DNA from: Tabrizicola flagellatus
Lineage (GTDB): Bacteria > Pseudomonadota > Alphaproteobacteria > Rhodobacterales > Rhodobacteraceae
Reading direction: 5' to 3'
DNA: 64,000 nt
Assembly: GCF_008271465.1 (NCBI RefSeq)
Contig: NZ_VMDU01000001.1
Span: 434,001-498,000 of the forward strand
Each line of letters starts with the position of its first letter. Within the stretch, counting starts at the first letter, position 1. The notes under the pieces are model-generated. The model saw only the letters and a program-made list of their open reading frames with translations. It was not told where the DNA came from and searched no databases. Below are positions 25,221 through 33,224 of the stretch, in pieces. Made by a program: the position numbers and the translations under genes.

Positions 25221-25361
25221 ATGCTTTTCACCACCCCGCAGACGACCCTCGCCTTCGCGCCCGAGCCCGAGGACCTGGAGGAGGTCTATTTCGACTCCCC
25301 GGTGATCGCCTTCACTCCGTCGCCTGGTGACGAGGAGGAAAGCGAACAAGGGGAGCCATAG
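25221..25361 (+). CDS. 46-residue acidic small protein
   Basis: ATG at 25221 follows a near-perfect ribosome binding site (AAAGGAGG, six bases). The product begins MLFTTPQTTLAFAPEPEDLE and ends EEESEQGEP: strongly acidic, no membrane segment, no Cys. It is the only plus-strand gene inside the minus-strand pyrimidine cluster and is followed by a strong hairpin. No family is recognised. Confidence 0.5.
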   Translation: MLFTTPQTTLAFAPEPEDLEEVYFDSPVIAFTPSPGDEEESEQGEP

Positions 25362-25371
25362 TCCAAGGCAT

Positions 25372-25400
25372 GTTCACCTTCGGATCAACCGAAGGTGAAC
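25372..25400. terminator. Bidirectional terminator-like hairpin
   Basis: A 12-bp perfect stem (GTTCACCTTCGG with its complement) and a five-base loop ATCAA lie 10 bp after the small plus-strand gene. The hairpin straddles the stop codon of the convergent lipoprotein gene. No long T-run follows on either strand. Confidence 0.5.
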
Positions 25401-25723
25401 GTAAATAGCCTGCCTCCGATTTCACCCGTGCCAGTGCCACGAACGCCTGTCGATACAAAGGTGAACGGCCCGGACTGACCGTCACTGCACTGAAACACAC
25501 CTTCCCCGTTGCGGCTGGTAACATAGACAAAGTTCCCGGAACAGGTCCTCCCCCTGTTGGATACGATGGTAAGTGTCCCGCCTCCGTCAGAGTATCCAGT
25601 CGCAGTTCCGGTAAAGGTCTCGCCCCCGGATGCCATCTGTCCTTTGACCGGAAGCGTCATGGAGCATCCTGCCAGACCTGCGACAACGACAGACAGGACG
25701 CCGGCGCGAAGTTTAACCATCAT
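25385..25723 (-). CDS. Small putative lipoprotein
   Basis: 112 residues with a lipoprotein signal (VLSVVVAGLAGC, lipid-modified Cys near 20). A beta-rich domain follows, with GGETFTGTATGYSDGGGTLT and two cysteines (RTCSGNF, FQCSDGQ) that could form a disulfide. Its base composition is visibly less GC-rich than its neighbours, and it separates the dihydropyrimidinase from the transporter genes. It may be an insertion into the operon. Function unknown. Start at 25723 or the adjacent ATG at 25720. Confidence 0.65.
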   Translation of the reverse strand: MMVKLRAGVLSVVVAGLAGCSMTLPVKGQMASGGETFTGTATGYSDGGGTLTIVSNRGRTCSGNFVYVTSRNGEGVFQCSDGQSGPFTFVSTGVRGTGTGEIGGRLFTFTFG

Positions 25724-25762
25724 CTGATATCTTCCACTGTTCTTCCATTGATCTGATCTTGC

Positions 25763-27217
25763 CTACACTCCCGTCGCCGGGATGCCCGTCCGCTCCACGG
25801 GCCGGGGCGCGGTCAGGTCCTTCCACTGGGTCAGCGCACGGTTGATCGCCGGGCGCGGCTCGCGGGCGACGAACTTGCCGTGGCCTTCCTGGGTGCGCAC
25901 CTCGCCATCGTGGATCGCGATATGGCCGCGGGTCAGGGTAAAGCGCGGCAGGCCCTTCACGATGTGGCCCTCGAAGACGTTGTAGTCGATCTTCGACTGC
26001 TGCTTGCCCGCGGTAATGGTCTTCGTCTTCTCCGGGTCCCAGACCACCAGGTCCGCGTCCGCCCCCACCAGAACCGCGCCCTTCTTCGGGTAGCAGTTCA
26101 GGATTTTCGCGATATTGGTTGAGGTTACGGCGACAAATTCATTCGGCGTCAGCCGCCCGGTGTTCACCCCGTGGGTCCAGAGCATCGGCATCCGGTCCTC
26201 CAGCCCCCCCGTCCCGTTCGGGATCTTGGAGAAGTCACCGAGGCCATAGCGTTTCTGTTCCGTGGTAAAGCTGCAATGGTCGGTCGCCACTACCGACAGG
26301 CTGCCGGACATGAGGCCCGCCCAGAGGCTGTCCTGATGCTGCTTGTTGCGGAAGGGCGGGCTCATCACCCGCCGGGCGGCGTGGTCCCAATCCGGGTGGA
26401 AGTATTCGGACTCATCAAGGGTCAGGTGCTGGATCAGCGGCTCCCCCCAGACGCGCTTGCCCGCCGCCCGCGCGCGCCGGATCGCCTCATGCGCGTCCTC
26501 GCAAGATACGTGAACCACATACAGCGGCACCCCGGCCATGTCGGCGATCATGATGGCGCGGTTGGTGGCCTCACCCTCCACCTGCGGCGGGCGGGAATAG
26601 GCGTGGCCCTCGGGGCCGGTGTTGCCCTCTTTCAGCAGCTTCGCCGTCAGTTCGGCCACCACATCGCCGTTCTCGGCATGGACCATCGCCAGGCCGCCCA
26701 CATCCCCCACCCGGCGGAAGCTGTTGAACAACTCGTCGTCGTTCACCATCAAGGCGCCCTTGTAGGCCATGAAGTGCTTGAAGCTGGTGATGCCCGCCTT
26801 GGCCGAGTCCTCGATCCCCTGCCAGACCTTCTCGCCCCACCAGGTGACGGCCATGTGATAGGAGTAGTCGCAGGTCGCGCGGGTGGACTTGTTCGACCAG
26901 ACCTTGGCCGCATCCATCAGGTCCTGGCCCTGGCCCGGCAGGATGAAGTCAACGACCATCGTCGTCCCGCCCGACAGCGCCGCCCGGGTGCCGCTCTCGA
27001 AATCATCCGCCGAGTAGGTGCCCATGAAGGGCATCTCCAGATGCGTATGCGGGTCGATGCCGCCGGGCATGACATAACAGCCGGTCGCGTCCAGCACCCT
27101 GTCACCTTTCAGACCCTGCCCGATCTCGACGATCACGCCGCCTTCAACCTTGACGTCAGCCAGATAGGTCAGGTCCGCCGTTACGACCGTTCCCCCCTTG
27201 ATCACCGTCGAAGCCAT
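25763..27217 (-). CDS. hydA: Dihydropyrimidinase (hydantoinase)
   Basis: 484 residues of the amidohydrolase fold. Metal ligands are visible in GGIDPHTHLEMPF near residue 55. The carboxylated Lys is in SFKHFMAYKG near 150, His in VVHVSCEDAH near 230 and Asp in VVATDHCSF near 315. The enzyme opens dihydrouracil or dihydrothymine to N-carbamoyl-beta-amino acids, step two of reductive pyrimidine degradation. The start at 27217 follows GAGAGG; the longer frame to 27238 is less likely. It is downstream of the amidohydrolase at 27287 in one operon. Confidence 0.9.
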   Translation of the reverse strand: MASTVIKGGTVVTADLTYLADVKVEGGVIVEIGQGLKGDRVLDATGCYVMPGGIDPHTHLEMPFMGTYSADDFESGTRAALSGGTTMVVDFILPGQGQDLMDAAKVWSNKSTRATCDYSYHMAVTWWGEKVWQGIEDSAKAGITSFKHFMAYKGALMVNDDELFNSFRRVGDVGGLAMVHAENGDVVAELTAKLLKEGNTGPEGHAYSRPPQVEGEATNRAIMIADMAGVPLYVVHVSCEDAHEAIRRARAAGKRVWGEPLIQHLTLDESEYFHPDWDHAARRVMSPPFRNKQHQDSLWAGLMSGSLSVVATDHCSFTTEQKRYGLGDFSKIPNGTGGLEDRMPMLWTHGVNTGRLTPNEFVAVTSTNIAKILNCYPKKGAVLVGADADLVVWDPEKTKTITAGKQQSKIDYNVFEGHIVKGLPRFTLTRGHIAIHDGEVRTQEGHGKFVAREPRPAINRALTQWKDLTAPRPVERTGIPATGV

Positions 27218-27286
27218 CGAACCTCTCCCAGATTTCATCTGTCCAAAAATATCCCGGGGTCCGGGGCAGCGCCCCGGGGCCTGCCA

Positions 27287-28537
27287 TCAGGAGACGACCT
27301 CCGCCACCTCGAGGCAGGCGTGGAGGAGCACATCCGTCCCCGCCGCGGCCCATTCCGGGCTGATCTCCTCGGCCTCGTTGTGGGAAAGCCCGTCCACGCA
27401 GGGGCACATCACCATCACCGTGGGGGCGACGCGGTTGATCCAGCAGGCGTCGTGGCCGGCGCCAGAGACGATGTCCATGTGGGAATAGCCAAGTTTCTCA
27501 GCGGATTGCCGGACGATCTTCACGAGGCCCGGATCAAAGGTGACCGGGTCGAAATGGCCCACGTCCTCGATCTCGCAGCCGAGGCCCAGTTCTTTCGCCA
27601 CCGCATGGGCGGCGCGGATGACTTCGGCCTTCATCGCATCCAGCTTCGCTTGTTCGGGCGACCGGATATCCACGGTGAACACGCATTTCCCCGGGATCAC
27701 GTTGCGCGAGTTCGGGTAGACGTTGCACTGGCCCACCGCCCCCACCGCGTTCGGCTGGTGGCTCATGGCGATCTGGTGGACGCGCTCGGTGATCCGCGCC
27801 ATCCCCAGCCCGGCGTTGACCCGCATGTGCATCGGAGTCGATCCGGTATGCGCCTCGCGCCCCGTCAGCGTGATCTGCAACCACCACAGGCCCTGCCCAT
27901 GGGTCACGACGCCGATATCCTTGCCCTCGGCCTCGAGGATCGGGCCCTGTTCGATGTGCAGCTCCAGCATCGCATGCATCTTCCGCGCGCCCACGGGTTC
28001 GTCGCCGACCCAGCCGATGCGCTTCAACTCGTCGCCGAAGGCCTTCCCCTCGGCATCGCGGCGCGCATAGGCATAGTCCTGCGTGTGCATCCCCGCAAAG
28101 ACGCCCGAGGCCAGCATGGCGGGCGCGAACCGCGTGCCTTCCTCGTTGGTCCAGTTCGTCACCACGATCGGACGGCGGGTCTTGACCCCCATGTCGTTCA
28201 GCGTGCGCACGACTTCCAGCGCGCCGAGAACCCCGAGCACGCCGTCATACTTGCCCCCCGTGGGCTGGGTGTCGAGGTGCGAGCCCATGTAGACCGGCAG
28301 TGCATCCGGGTCCGTCCCCGCCCGCGTCGCGAACATGTTGCCCATGGTATCGACGCCCATCGTCATGCCCGCGGCCTTGCACCAGGACGCGAACAGGTGG
28401 CGCCCCTCGCTGTCGGCATCGGTCAGGGTCTGGCGGTTGTTGCCGCCCGCGACGCCCGGGCCGATCTTGGCCATCTCCATCAGGCTGTCCCACAGCCGTT
28501 CGGAATTGATCCGCAGGTTGTCCCCGGTTGCTGGCAT
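27287..28537 (-). CDS. Zn-dependent M20-family amidohydrolase (beta-ureidopropionase/N-carbamoyl-amino acid hydrolase)
   Basis: 416 residues from ATG 28537 (GGGAG upstream). Metal-site motifs: GSHLDTQPTGGKYDG near residue 85, NWTNEEGTRF near 128, ELHIEQGP near 195 and a C-terminal SGAGHDACW near 355. The HyuC/AllC-like family hydrolyses N-carbamoyl-beta-alanine to beta-alanine, CO2 and ammonia. In this setting it is step three of pyrimidine degradation. It is the first gene of the minus-strand operon, facing the RutR-like regulator across two operator palindromes. Confidence 0.88.
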   Translation of the reverse strand: MPATGDNLRINSERLWDSLMEMAKIGPGVAGGNNRQTLTDADSEGRHLFASWCKAAGMTMGVDTMGNMFATRAGTDPDALPVYMGSHLDTQPTGGKYDGVLGVLGALEVVRTLNDMGVKTRRPIVVTNWTNEEGTRFAPAMLASGVFAGMHTQDYAYARRDAEGKAFGDELKRIGWVGDEPVGARKMHAMLELHIEQGPILEAEGKDIGVVTHGQGLWWLQITLTGREAHTGSTPMHMRVNAGLGMARITERVHQIAMSHQPNAVGAVGQCNVYPNSRNVIPGKCVFTVDIRSPEQAKLDAMKAEVIRAAHAVAKELGLGCEIEDVGHFDPVTFDPGLVKIVRQSAEKLGYSHMDIVSGAGHDACWINRVAPTVMVMCPCVDGLSHNEAEEISPEWAAAGTDVLLHACLEVAEVVS

Positions 28538-28591
28538 CTGACGCTCCCTGTTCGCGCGGGGCCATCCTGCCCCTTGCCGCGACTCATTTCC

Positions 28592-28605
28592 TGACCGTAT
28601 GGTCA
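28592..28605. promoter_or_regulatory. RutR-type operator 1
   Basis: TGACCGTATGGTCA is a 14-base inverted repeat matching the RutR pattern TTGACCAnnTGGTCAA. It lies 55 bases upstream of the amidohydrolase start. Confidence 0.7.
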
Positions 28606-28625
28606 AGGTGAAGGCGACCACAACC

Positions 28626-28639
28626 TGACCATTCGGTCA
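28626..28639. promoter_or_regulatory. RutR-type operator 2
   Basis: TGACCATTCGGTCA is a second copy of the same palindrome, 34 bases from the first and 19 bases before the regulator's ATG. It suits autorepression. Confidence 0.7.
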
Positions 28640-28657
28640 ACAAGAAACCGGAGAGCG

Positions 28658-29305
28658 ATGAGCGGCGACGCCCAGATTTCACGCCTCAAACCGGGACGTC
28701 GCACGGATATCCGGCGCGAGAACGAACGCGCGATCCTGGAGGCGGCCGAGAAGGTCTTTGCCGAAGCCGGTTTCGGGGGGGCCACCATGCAGCTGATCGC
28801 CGACATGGCGGGGCTGCCCAAGGCGAACCTGCACTACTACTTCGCCACCAAGGAGGACCTTTATCGCCGCGTGGTGCAGCAGATCTTCGAGATCTGGCTC
28901 GATGCTGCCGCCAGCTTCGACGACGCGCCCGGCCCGGTTGAAGGGATCGGCGCCTATATCGACGCCAAGATGGACATCTCGCGCCGCCATCCGCATGGGT
29001 CGAAGGTCTGGGCGAGCGAAGTGATGCACGGCGCGCCGGTGATCCAGGACTATCTGGAAACGACGCTGCGCGACTGGACCGAGGGCCGGATCGCGGTCAT
29101 CCAGCGCTGGATCGACGAAGGCAAGATGCGTCCGGTAAACCCGCGGCATCTTCTTTACCTGCTCTGGGCCACGACCCAGCACTACGCGGATTTCGGGCAC
29201 CAGATCCAGACGCTGAACGGGGGCCGGCCGCTGAGCGAGGCGCAGTGGAAAGAGGCCAAAGCCAGCGTGAAGGACATGGTCCTGCGCGGGATCGGGGCGA
29301 TCTGA
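28658..29305 (+). CDS. rutR: TetR-family regulator, RutR-like
   Basis: 215 residues. The N-terminal HTH (AGFGGATMQLIADMAGLPKA, then NLHYYFATKEDLYRRV) is followed by a RutR-type C-terminal domain (WASEVMHGAPVIQDYLETTL; LLWATTQHYADFGHQI). RutR releases DNA when it binds uracil or thymine. It is divergent from the amidohydrolase gene with two RutR-type palindromes between them, so it probably controls both directions. GGAG precedes the ATG. Confidence 0.85.
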   Translation: MSGDAQISRLKPGRRTDIRRENERAILEAAEKVFAEAGFGGATMQLIADMAGLPKANLHYYFATKEDLYRRVVQQIFEIWLDAAASFDDAPGPVEGIGAYIDAKMDISRRHPHGSKVWASEVMHGAPVIQDYLETTLRDWTEGRIAVIQRWIDEGKMRPVNPRHLLYLLWATTQHYADFGHQIQTLNGGRPLSEAQWKEAKASVKDMVLRGIGAI

Positions 29306-29316
29306 GGGGGGCGGAG

Positions 29317-29781
29317 ATGGACCTGACCGAACTCGAGGCCGAATATGCCACGCTCGCCCTGCCCGCCTTCGACGAGTTGTCGGCGCTGCGGCTGGGACAG
29401 ATCCTCGTGGATCTGGCCCTGGCCGAGGATCTGCCGGTGGTCATCGACATCCGCACCGGGGACCGGACACTCTTCCATGCCGCCCTGCCGGGCTCGGCGC
29501 CGCTGAACGACCTCTGGGCGCGGCGCAAGTCGAACACGGCGCTGAAGTTCCAGCTGCCCTCGCTTCTGGTCGGGCGCCGGCTGGCGGCCAGGGACGAGAC
29601 GCTGGCCCGGCACGGGCTTTCGGCCGAGGATCATGCCGAGGCGGGCGGCGCGGTGCCGATCCGGGTGGCCGGGGTCGGCGTGGTGGCGGTGGCCACCGTC
29701 TCGGGCCTGCCGCAGGTCGAGGATCACCGGCTGGTCGTCCGCGGCCTGCGCGCGATGCTCGACGGCGCGGGCACGGGCTGA
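29317..29781 (+). CDS. UPF0303-family protein
   Basis: 154 residues beginning MDLTELEAEYATLALPAFDE. It contains VVIDIRTGDRTLFHAALPGS and NDLWARRKSNTALKF, the core of the UPF0303 family (HbpS/GlcG-like fold, sometimes annotated as heme-degrading). It lies 11 bp after the RutR-like gene and before a second TetR gene, so the three are probably cotranscribed. The biochemical role is not established; a link to pyrimidine degradation is contextual. Confidence 0.75.
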   Translation: MDLTELEAEYATLALPAFDELSALRLGQILVDLALAEDLPVVIDIRTGDRTLFHAALPGSAPLNDLWARRKSNTALKFQLPSLLVGRRLAARDETLARHGLSAEDHAEAGGAVPIRVAGVGVVAVATVSGLPQVEDHRLVVRGLRAMLDGAGTG

Positions 29782-29860
29782 CCCCCCTGTTGCAGCCGGT
29801 TTGACCTCTCGCCTCGGGCTGCGCTATTCCCGATGTGTCCATCCCCTTGTTCCGGTTCCC

Positions 29861-30481
29861 ATGTCTGCCACCGCACGCCCCCGCTCCCGCATCCAGCAGA
29901 GGAACCGCGAGGTCATCCTCGACGCCGCGCTGGAGGTGTTCTCGGCGCACGGGTTCCGGGGGGCGACGCTCGACCAGATCGCCGAAGTCGCCGGTCTGTC
30001 GAAGCCCAATCTGCTCTACTACTTCCCCTCGAAGGAGGCGGTGCACAAGGCGCTGCTGACCGGGCTGCTGGACACCTGGCTGGATCCGTTGCGCGCCATG
30101 GATCCGGCCGGCGACCCGCTGGCGGAAATCCTCGCCTATGTCCGCCGCAAGCTTGACCTCGCGCGCGACTACCCGCGCGAAAGCCGGCTTTTCGCGGGCG
30201 AGATCCTGCAAGGCGCCCCGCGCATGCGCGAGGCCATCGAGGGCGACCTGAGGGCGCTGGTCACCGACAAGGCCGCCGTGCTGACCCGCTGGATGGAGGA
30301 AGGCCGCATCGCCCGGGTCGATCCGGTGCATCTGATCTTCTCGGTCTGGGCCCTGACCCAGCACTATGCCGATTTCGACGTGCAGGTGCGCGCCGTCCTC
30401 GGCCCCGGCCACGATCCCTTCGCGGAGGCGGGCGGGTTCCTCGACACGCTCTTCACCCGTCTGCTCAAGCCCGATCCCTAA
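29861..30481 (+). CDS. Second RutR-like TetR-family regulator
   Basis: 206 residues. The HTH (HGFRGATLDQIAEVAGLSKP, then NLLYYFPSKEAVHKAL) and ligand domain (FAGEILQGAPRMREAIEGDL; VWALTQHYADFDVQV) closely parallel the RutR-like protein at 28658. The two are paralogues. ATG 29861 is chosen because the HTH begins shortly after; the frame upstream overlaps the UPF0303 gene. It may control the preT-preA genes or sense another intermediate of the pathway. Confidence 0.8.
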   Translation: MSATARPRSRIQQRNREVILDAALEVFSAHGFRGATLDQIAEVAGLSKPNLLYYFPSKEAVHKALLTGLLDTWLDPLRAMDPAGDPLAEILAYVRRKLDLARDYPRESRLFAGEILQGAPRMREAIEGDLRALVTDKAAVLTRWMEEGRIARVDPVHLIFSVWALTQHYADFDVQVRAVLGPGHDPFAEAGGFLDTLFTRLLKPDP

Positions 30482-30563
30482 AGTCTTAAGGACAATCCGG
30501 CTGAGCAGGTGTTGATTTCGGGTTAAGATCCGCTTGCTCTTTTGACCGAAAGGAGGGCGAGCG

Positions 30564-30857
30564 ATGGCCATGATCACCAGCATCCGTGCGCCGCTTCCAG
30601 TGGCAGAGGCGCCCCTTCATCCCCCCGCCCCGACGCGCGCCGACCGGTCGGCACCCGTTGACGGGACGGCTGCGGTCGCACCGCCCCAGAGGGTCGGGTC
30701 CGTGACCCAGGCTCCGGCCGAACGGGGGACAGACCCGCAGCTTCTGCTGAGCCGGGCTTCGGCCGAAGCCACTGCTGCCGCCGCCGCAGAGGCCGCGCGG
30801 GACGCCTACATAAAGGCGAGCATCGCTGCCGGTATCAGCCCCCTGCCCCTGCCCTGA
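30564..30857 (+). CDS. Ala/Pro-rich hypothetical protein
   Basis: 97 residues beginning MAMITSIRAPLPVAEAPLHP, with an Ala-rich helix (ASAEATAAAAAEAARDAYIK) near the end. GAAAGGAGGG lies just upstream of the ATG. It has no signal peptide or known domain. A palindromic terminator-like repeat follows 16 bp later. Function unknown. Confidence 0.5.
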   Translation: MAMITSIRAPLPVAEAPLHPPAPTRADRSAPVDGTAAVAPPQRVGSVTQAPAERGTDPQLLLSRASAEATAAAAAEAARDAYIKASIAAGISPLPLP

Positions 30858-30872
30858 GCCGACCGGCCGGAC

Positions 30873-30901
30873 CGCAAGAATTTTCGCCGAAAATTCTTGC
30901 G
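30873..30901. repeat. Palindromic intergenic repeat, copy A
   Basis: Arms CGCAAGAATTTTCG around a single central base. It shares AAGAATTTTCG and its complement with copies at 31194 and 53234. It may act as a terminator after the 30564 gene. Confidence 0.75.
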
Positions 30902-30952
30902 CCACGATGGGCCGTTCACTTCGCCTTAACCTTGTGGGTCGAAGCTCGGGCC

Positions 30953-31183
30953 ATGTTGCAAGCCTCCTCTCCCGCTGCCACCCTGCCCTGGCTCGATCAC
31001 GTCTTCTCTGCCAAGGCGGCGGCGACCGGCGGGGTCGTCCGCCGGTCGATCCGGGACGTGGAGCGCGAAGTCGGCCGCGCGCGCTTTGTTGCGGAAGTCC
31101 GCCGTCGCGGCTTCCATCTGGTGGAATGCGGCGGCCAGTACATCGTGATCTGCAACCAGGGTCAGATCCGGATCCTCTGCTGA
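30953..31183 (+). CDS. Small conserved hypothetical protein
   Basis: 76 residues. The C-terminal two-thirds is basic then hydrophobic: RRSIRDVEREVGRARFVAEV, then FHLVECGGQYIVICN and GQIRILC. The conserved-looking end contains three cysteines. The ATG at 30953 is preferred over an upstream in-frame GTG because it starts closer to the composition shift; no strong ribosome site is seen. Palindromic repeats flank both sides. Function unknown. Confidence 0.5.
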   Translation: MLQASSPAATLPWLDHVFSAKAAATGGVVRRSIRDVEREVGRARFVAEVRRRGFHLVECGGQYIVICNQGQIRILC

Positions 31184-31193
31184 GCCGCAGGGA

Positions 31194-31224
31194 ACCCAAG
31201 AATTTTCGACGAAAATTCTTGGGT
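31194..31224. repeat. Palindromic intergenic repeat, copy B
   Basis: Arms ACCCAAGAATTTTCG around a central A. It lies between the convergent ends of the 30953 gene and preA, fitting a bidirectional terminator. Confidence 0.75.
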
Positions 31225-31234
31225 CGTCCAGGAC

Positions 31235-32533
31235 CTATTCGGCGGCCTGCACGCTCGGGTTGTTCGGGTGCGTGGTCCAGTTCGCGTAATCGCCGACCTT
31301 CACGCCCGTCCGCGGATCGACCGCCCCCTTGGCCAGCGGCACCATGGTGATGCAGTTGTCCACCGGGCAGACGTTGACGCAGAGATTGCAGGCCACGCAT
31401 TCCTCGTCCTTCACGGTGAAGGTCCGGTCCGCAGACATGGCGATGGCCTGGTGGCTGGTGTCCTCGCAGGCGGCATAGCAGCGGCCGCACTTGATGCAGG
31501 CATCCTGGTCGATATGGGCCTTGGTGACGTAGTTCAGGTTCAGATACTGCCAGTCGGTGACATTCGGCACCGCGCGGCCGACCAGGTCGCTGAGGCCGAT
31601 CTGCTTGTCGTCCAGATACTGCGACAGGCCCGAGATCATCTCCTGCACGATCTTGAAGCCATAGGTCATCGCCGCGGTGCAGACCTGCACGTTGCCCGCG
31701 CCCAGGGCCAGGAACTCGGCCGCGTCGCGCCAGGTGGTGACGCCGCCGATGCCGCTGATCGGCAGGCCGCGGGTTTCCGGGTTGCGGGCGATCTCGGCCA
31801 CCATGTTCAGCGCGATGGGCTTGACGGCCGGGCCGCAGTATCCGCCGTGCGTGCCCTTGCCGTCGATCGAGGGCTCGGGGCTGAAGTTGTCCAGGTTGAC
31901 CGATGTGATCGAGTTGATCGTGTTGATGAGACTGACGGCATCCGCCCCGCCGCGCTTGGCCGCCTCAGCCGGCTTGCGGATGTCGGTGATGTTCGGCGTC
32001 AGCTTGACGATGCAGGGCATGCGGCTGTGTTGCTTGACCCAGCGCGTCACCATCTCGATGTATTCCGGCACCTGCCCCACGGCCGAGCCCATGCCGCGTT
32101 CGGCCATCCCGTGCGGGCAGCCGAAGTTCAACTCAACCCCGTCGGCCTCGGTGTCCTCGATCCGGTGCAGGATGTCCTTCCAGGACTCCTCGTCGCAGGG
32201 CACCATCAGGCTGATGACCAGCGCGCGGTCGCGCCATTTGCGCTTGACCGCCTTGATCTCGCGCAGGTTCACCTCCAGCGGCCGGTCGGTGATCAGCTCG
32301 ATGTTGTTGAGCCCGAGAAGCCGCCGGTCCGCGCCCCAGATCGCGCCATAGCGCGGCCCGTTGACGTTCACGACCGGAGGCCCCTCGGCGCCGAGCGTCT
32401 TCCACACGACGCCGCCCCAGCCGGCCTCGAAGGCGCGCTCGACATTGTATTGCTTGTCCGTCGGCGGCGCCGAGGCCAGCCAGAACGGGTTCGGAGACTT
32501 GATGCCGACGAATTCGGACGACAGGTTAGCCAT
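31235..32533 (-). CDS. preA: NAD-dependent dihydropyrimidine dehydrogenase, subunit PreA
   Basis: 432 residues. The FMN-binding TIM barrel (SEFVGIKSPNPFWLASAPPT; VELNFGCPHGMAERGMGSAV; SGIGGVTTWRDAAEFL) is followed by two 4Fe-4S clusters: CIKCGRCYAAC near 335 and CVACNLCVNVCP near 375. With PreT it reduces uracil or thymine with NADH, step one of reductive pyrimidine degradation. The gene order is preT, DedA-like, preA on one strand. Start at 32533 (MANLSSEF). Confidence 0.92.
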   Translation of the reverse strand: MANLSSEFVGIKSPNPFWLASAPPTDKQYNVERAFEAGWGGVVWKTLGAEGPPVVNVNGPRYGAIWGADRRLLGLNNIELITDRPLEVNLREIKAVKRKWRDRALVISLMVPCDEESWKDILHRIEDTEADGVELNFGCPHGMAERGMGSAVGQVPEYIEMVTRWVKQHSRMPCIVKLTPNITDIRKPAEAAKRGGADAVSLINTINSITSVNLDNFSPEPSIDGKGTHGGYCGPAVKPIALNMVAEIARNPETRGLPISGIGGVTTWRDAAEFLALGAGNVQVCTAAMTYGFKIVQEMISGLSQYLDDKQIGLSDLVGRAVPNVTDWQYLNLNYVTKAHIDQDACIKCGRCYAACEDTSHQAIAMSADRTFTVKDEECVACNLCVNVCPVDNCITMVPLAKGAVDPRTGVKVGDYANWTTHPNNPSVQAAE

Positions 32534-32611
32534 GATGCACCTCTCCCTGACATGCGGCAGCCGCCGCCATGGGGCGGGCGATGCCGAGGATTGTTGTTGT
32601 GAAGGTCCGGC

Positions 32612-33166
32612 TCAGGCGCCGGTGAACAGCGACCAGATCCAGCCGATGGCGTGGCCCGCCACCTCGCCGAACAGCGGCGTGACATAGGCCCAGGCGAGAC
32701 AGCCGATGAAGTTGACCACCATGAAGCACGGCACCGACATCCGCGCGATCCCGGCCATCACGAAGACGACCGCGCGCAAGGGGCCGAAGAAATGCCCGAT
32801 CATGACCGCCCAGATCCCCCAGCGCCGGAAGGCGGCATTGCCCTTCTCCACGGCGTCGGGATGGTTGCGGAACGGCCAGAGCGACAGGATCGGCCCGCCG
32901 AAATACCAACCGATCGCGTAGGAGGCAATCGAGCCGATCAGCGCCCCGATCGAGGCGCCGGCCCAGATCGGGAACAGCGACAGCTCTCCGCTGGCCACGA
33001 AGGCGCCGACCCCCAGCAGGATCGCCGTCGAGGGAATGGCGATGGACAGGAAGGCGAGGTTCTCGCCGAAGGCGAAGACCAGGGCGATCCAGAAGGCCCA
33101 GTCCCGGTTCTCCCGTACGAAGGCGAGCGTCGCCTCGATCCATCCGTCCACGTTCGCCACCCACAT
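32612..33166 (-). CDS. DedA/VTT-family membrane protein
   Basis: 184 residues with about five hydrophobic segments. The VTT hallmarks are FGENLAFLSIAIPSTAILLG, ASIGALIGSIASYAIGWYFG and MIGHFFGPLRAVVFVMAG (the G-PLRA loop). DedA proteins act in lipid scrambling, membrane-potential maintenance or solute handling. It sits between preT and preA on the same strand, with 58 and 78 bp gaps. Whether it serves the pathway, for example in transport, is open. Confidence 0.8.
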   Translation of the reverse strand: MWVANVDGWIEATLAFVRENRDWAFWIALVFAFGENLAFLSIAIPSTAILLGVGAFVASGELSLFPIWAGASIGALIGSIASYAIGWYFGGPILSLWPFRNHPDAVEKGNAAFRRWGIWAVMIGHFFGPLRAVVFVMAGIARMSVPCFMVVNFIGCLAWAYVTPLFGEVAGHAIGWIWSLFTGA

Positions 33167-33224
33167 CCCGGCCAGGCCATCCGCCTAGCCGGGCCAGAGC
33201 GAATGTGCAACCGCCTGCCATCGG

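Noticed and set aside
26171-28594. 807-residue plus-strand open frame
   Set aside because: It covers the dihydropyrimidinase and amidohydrolase genes in antisense and has no domain.
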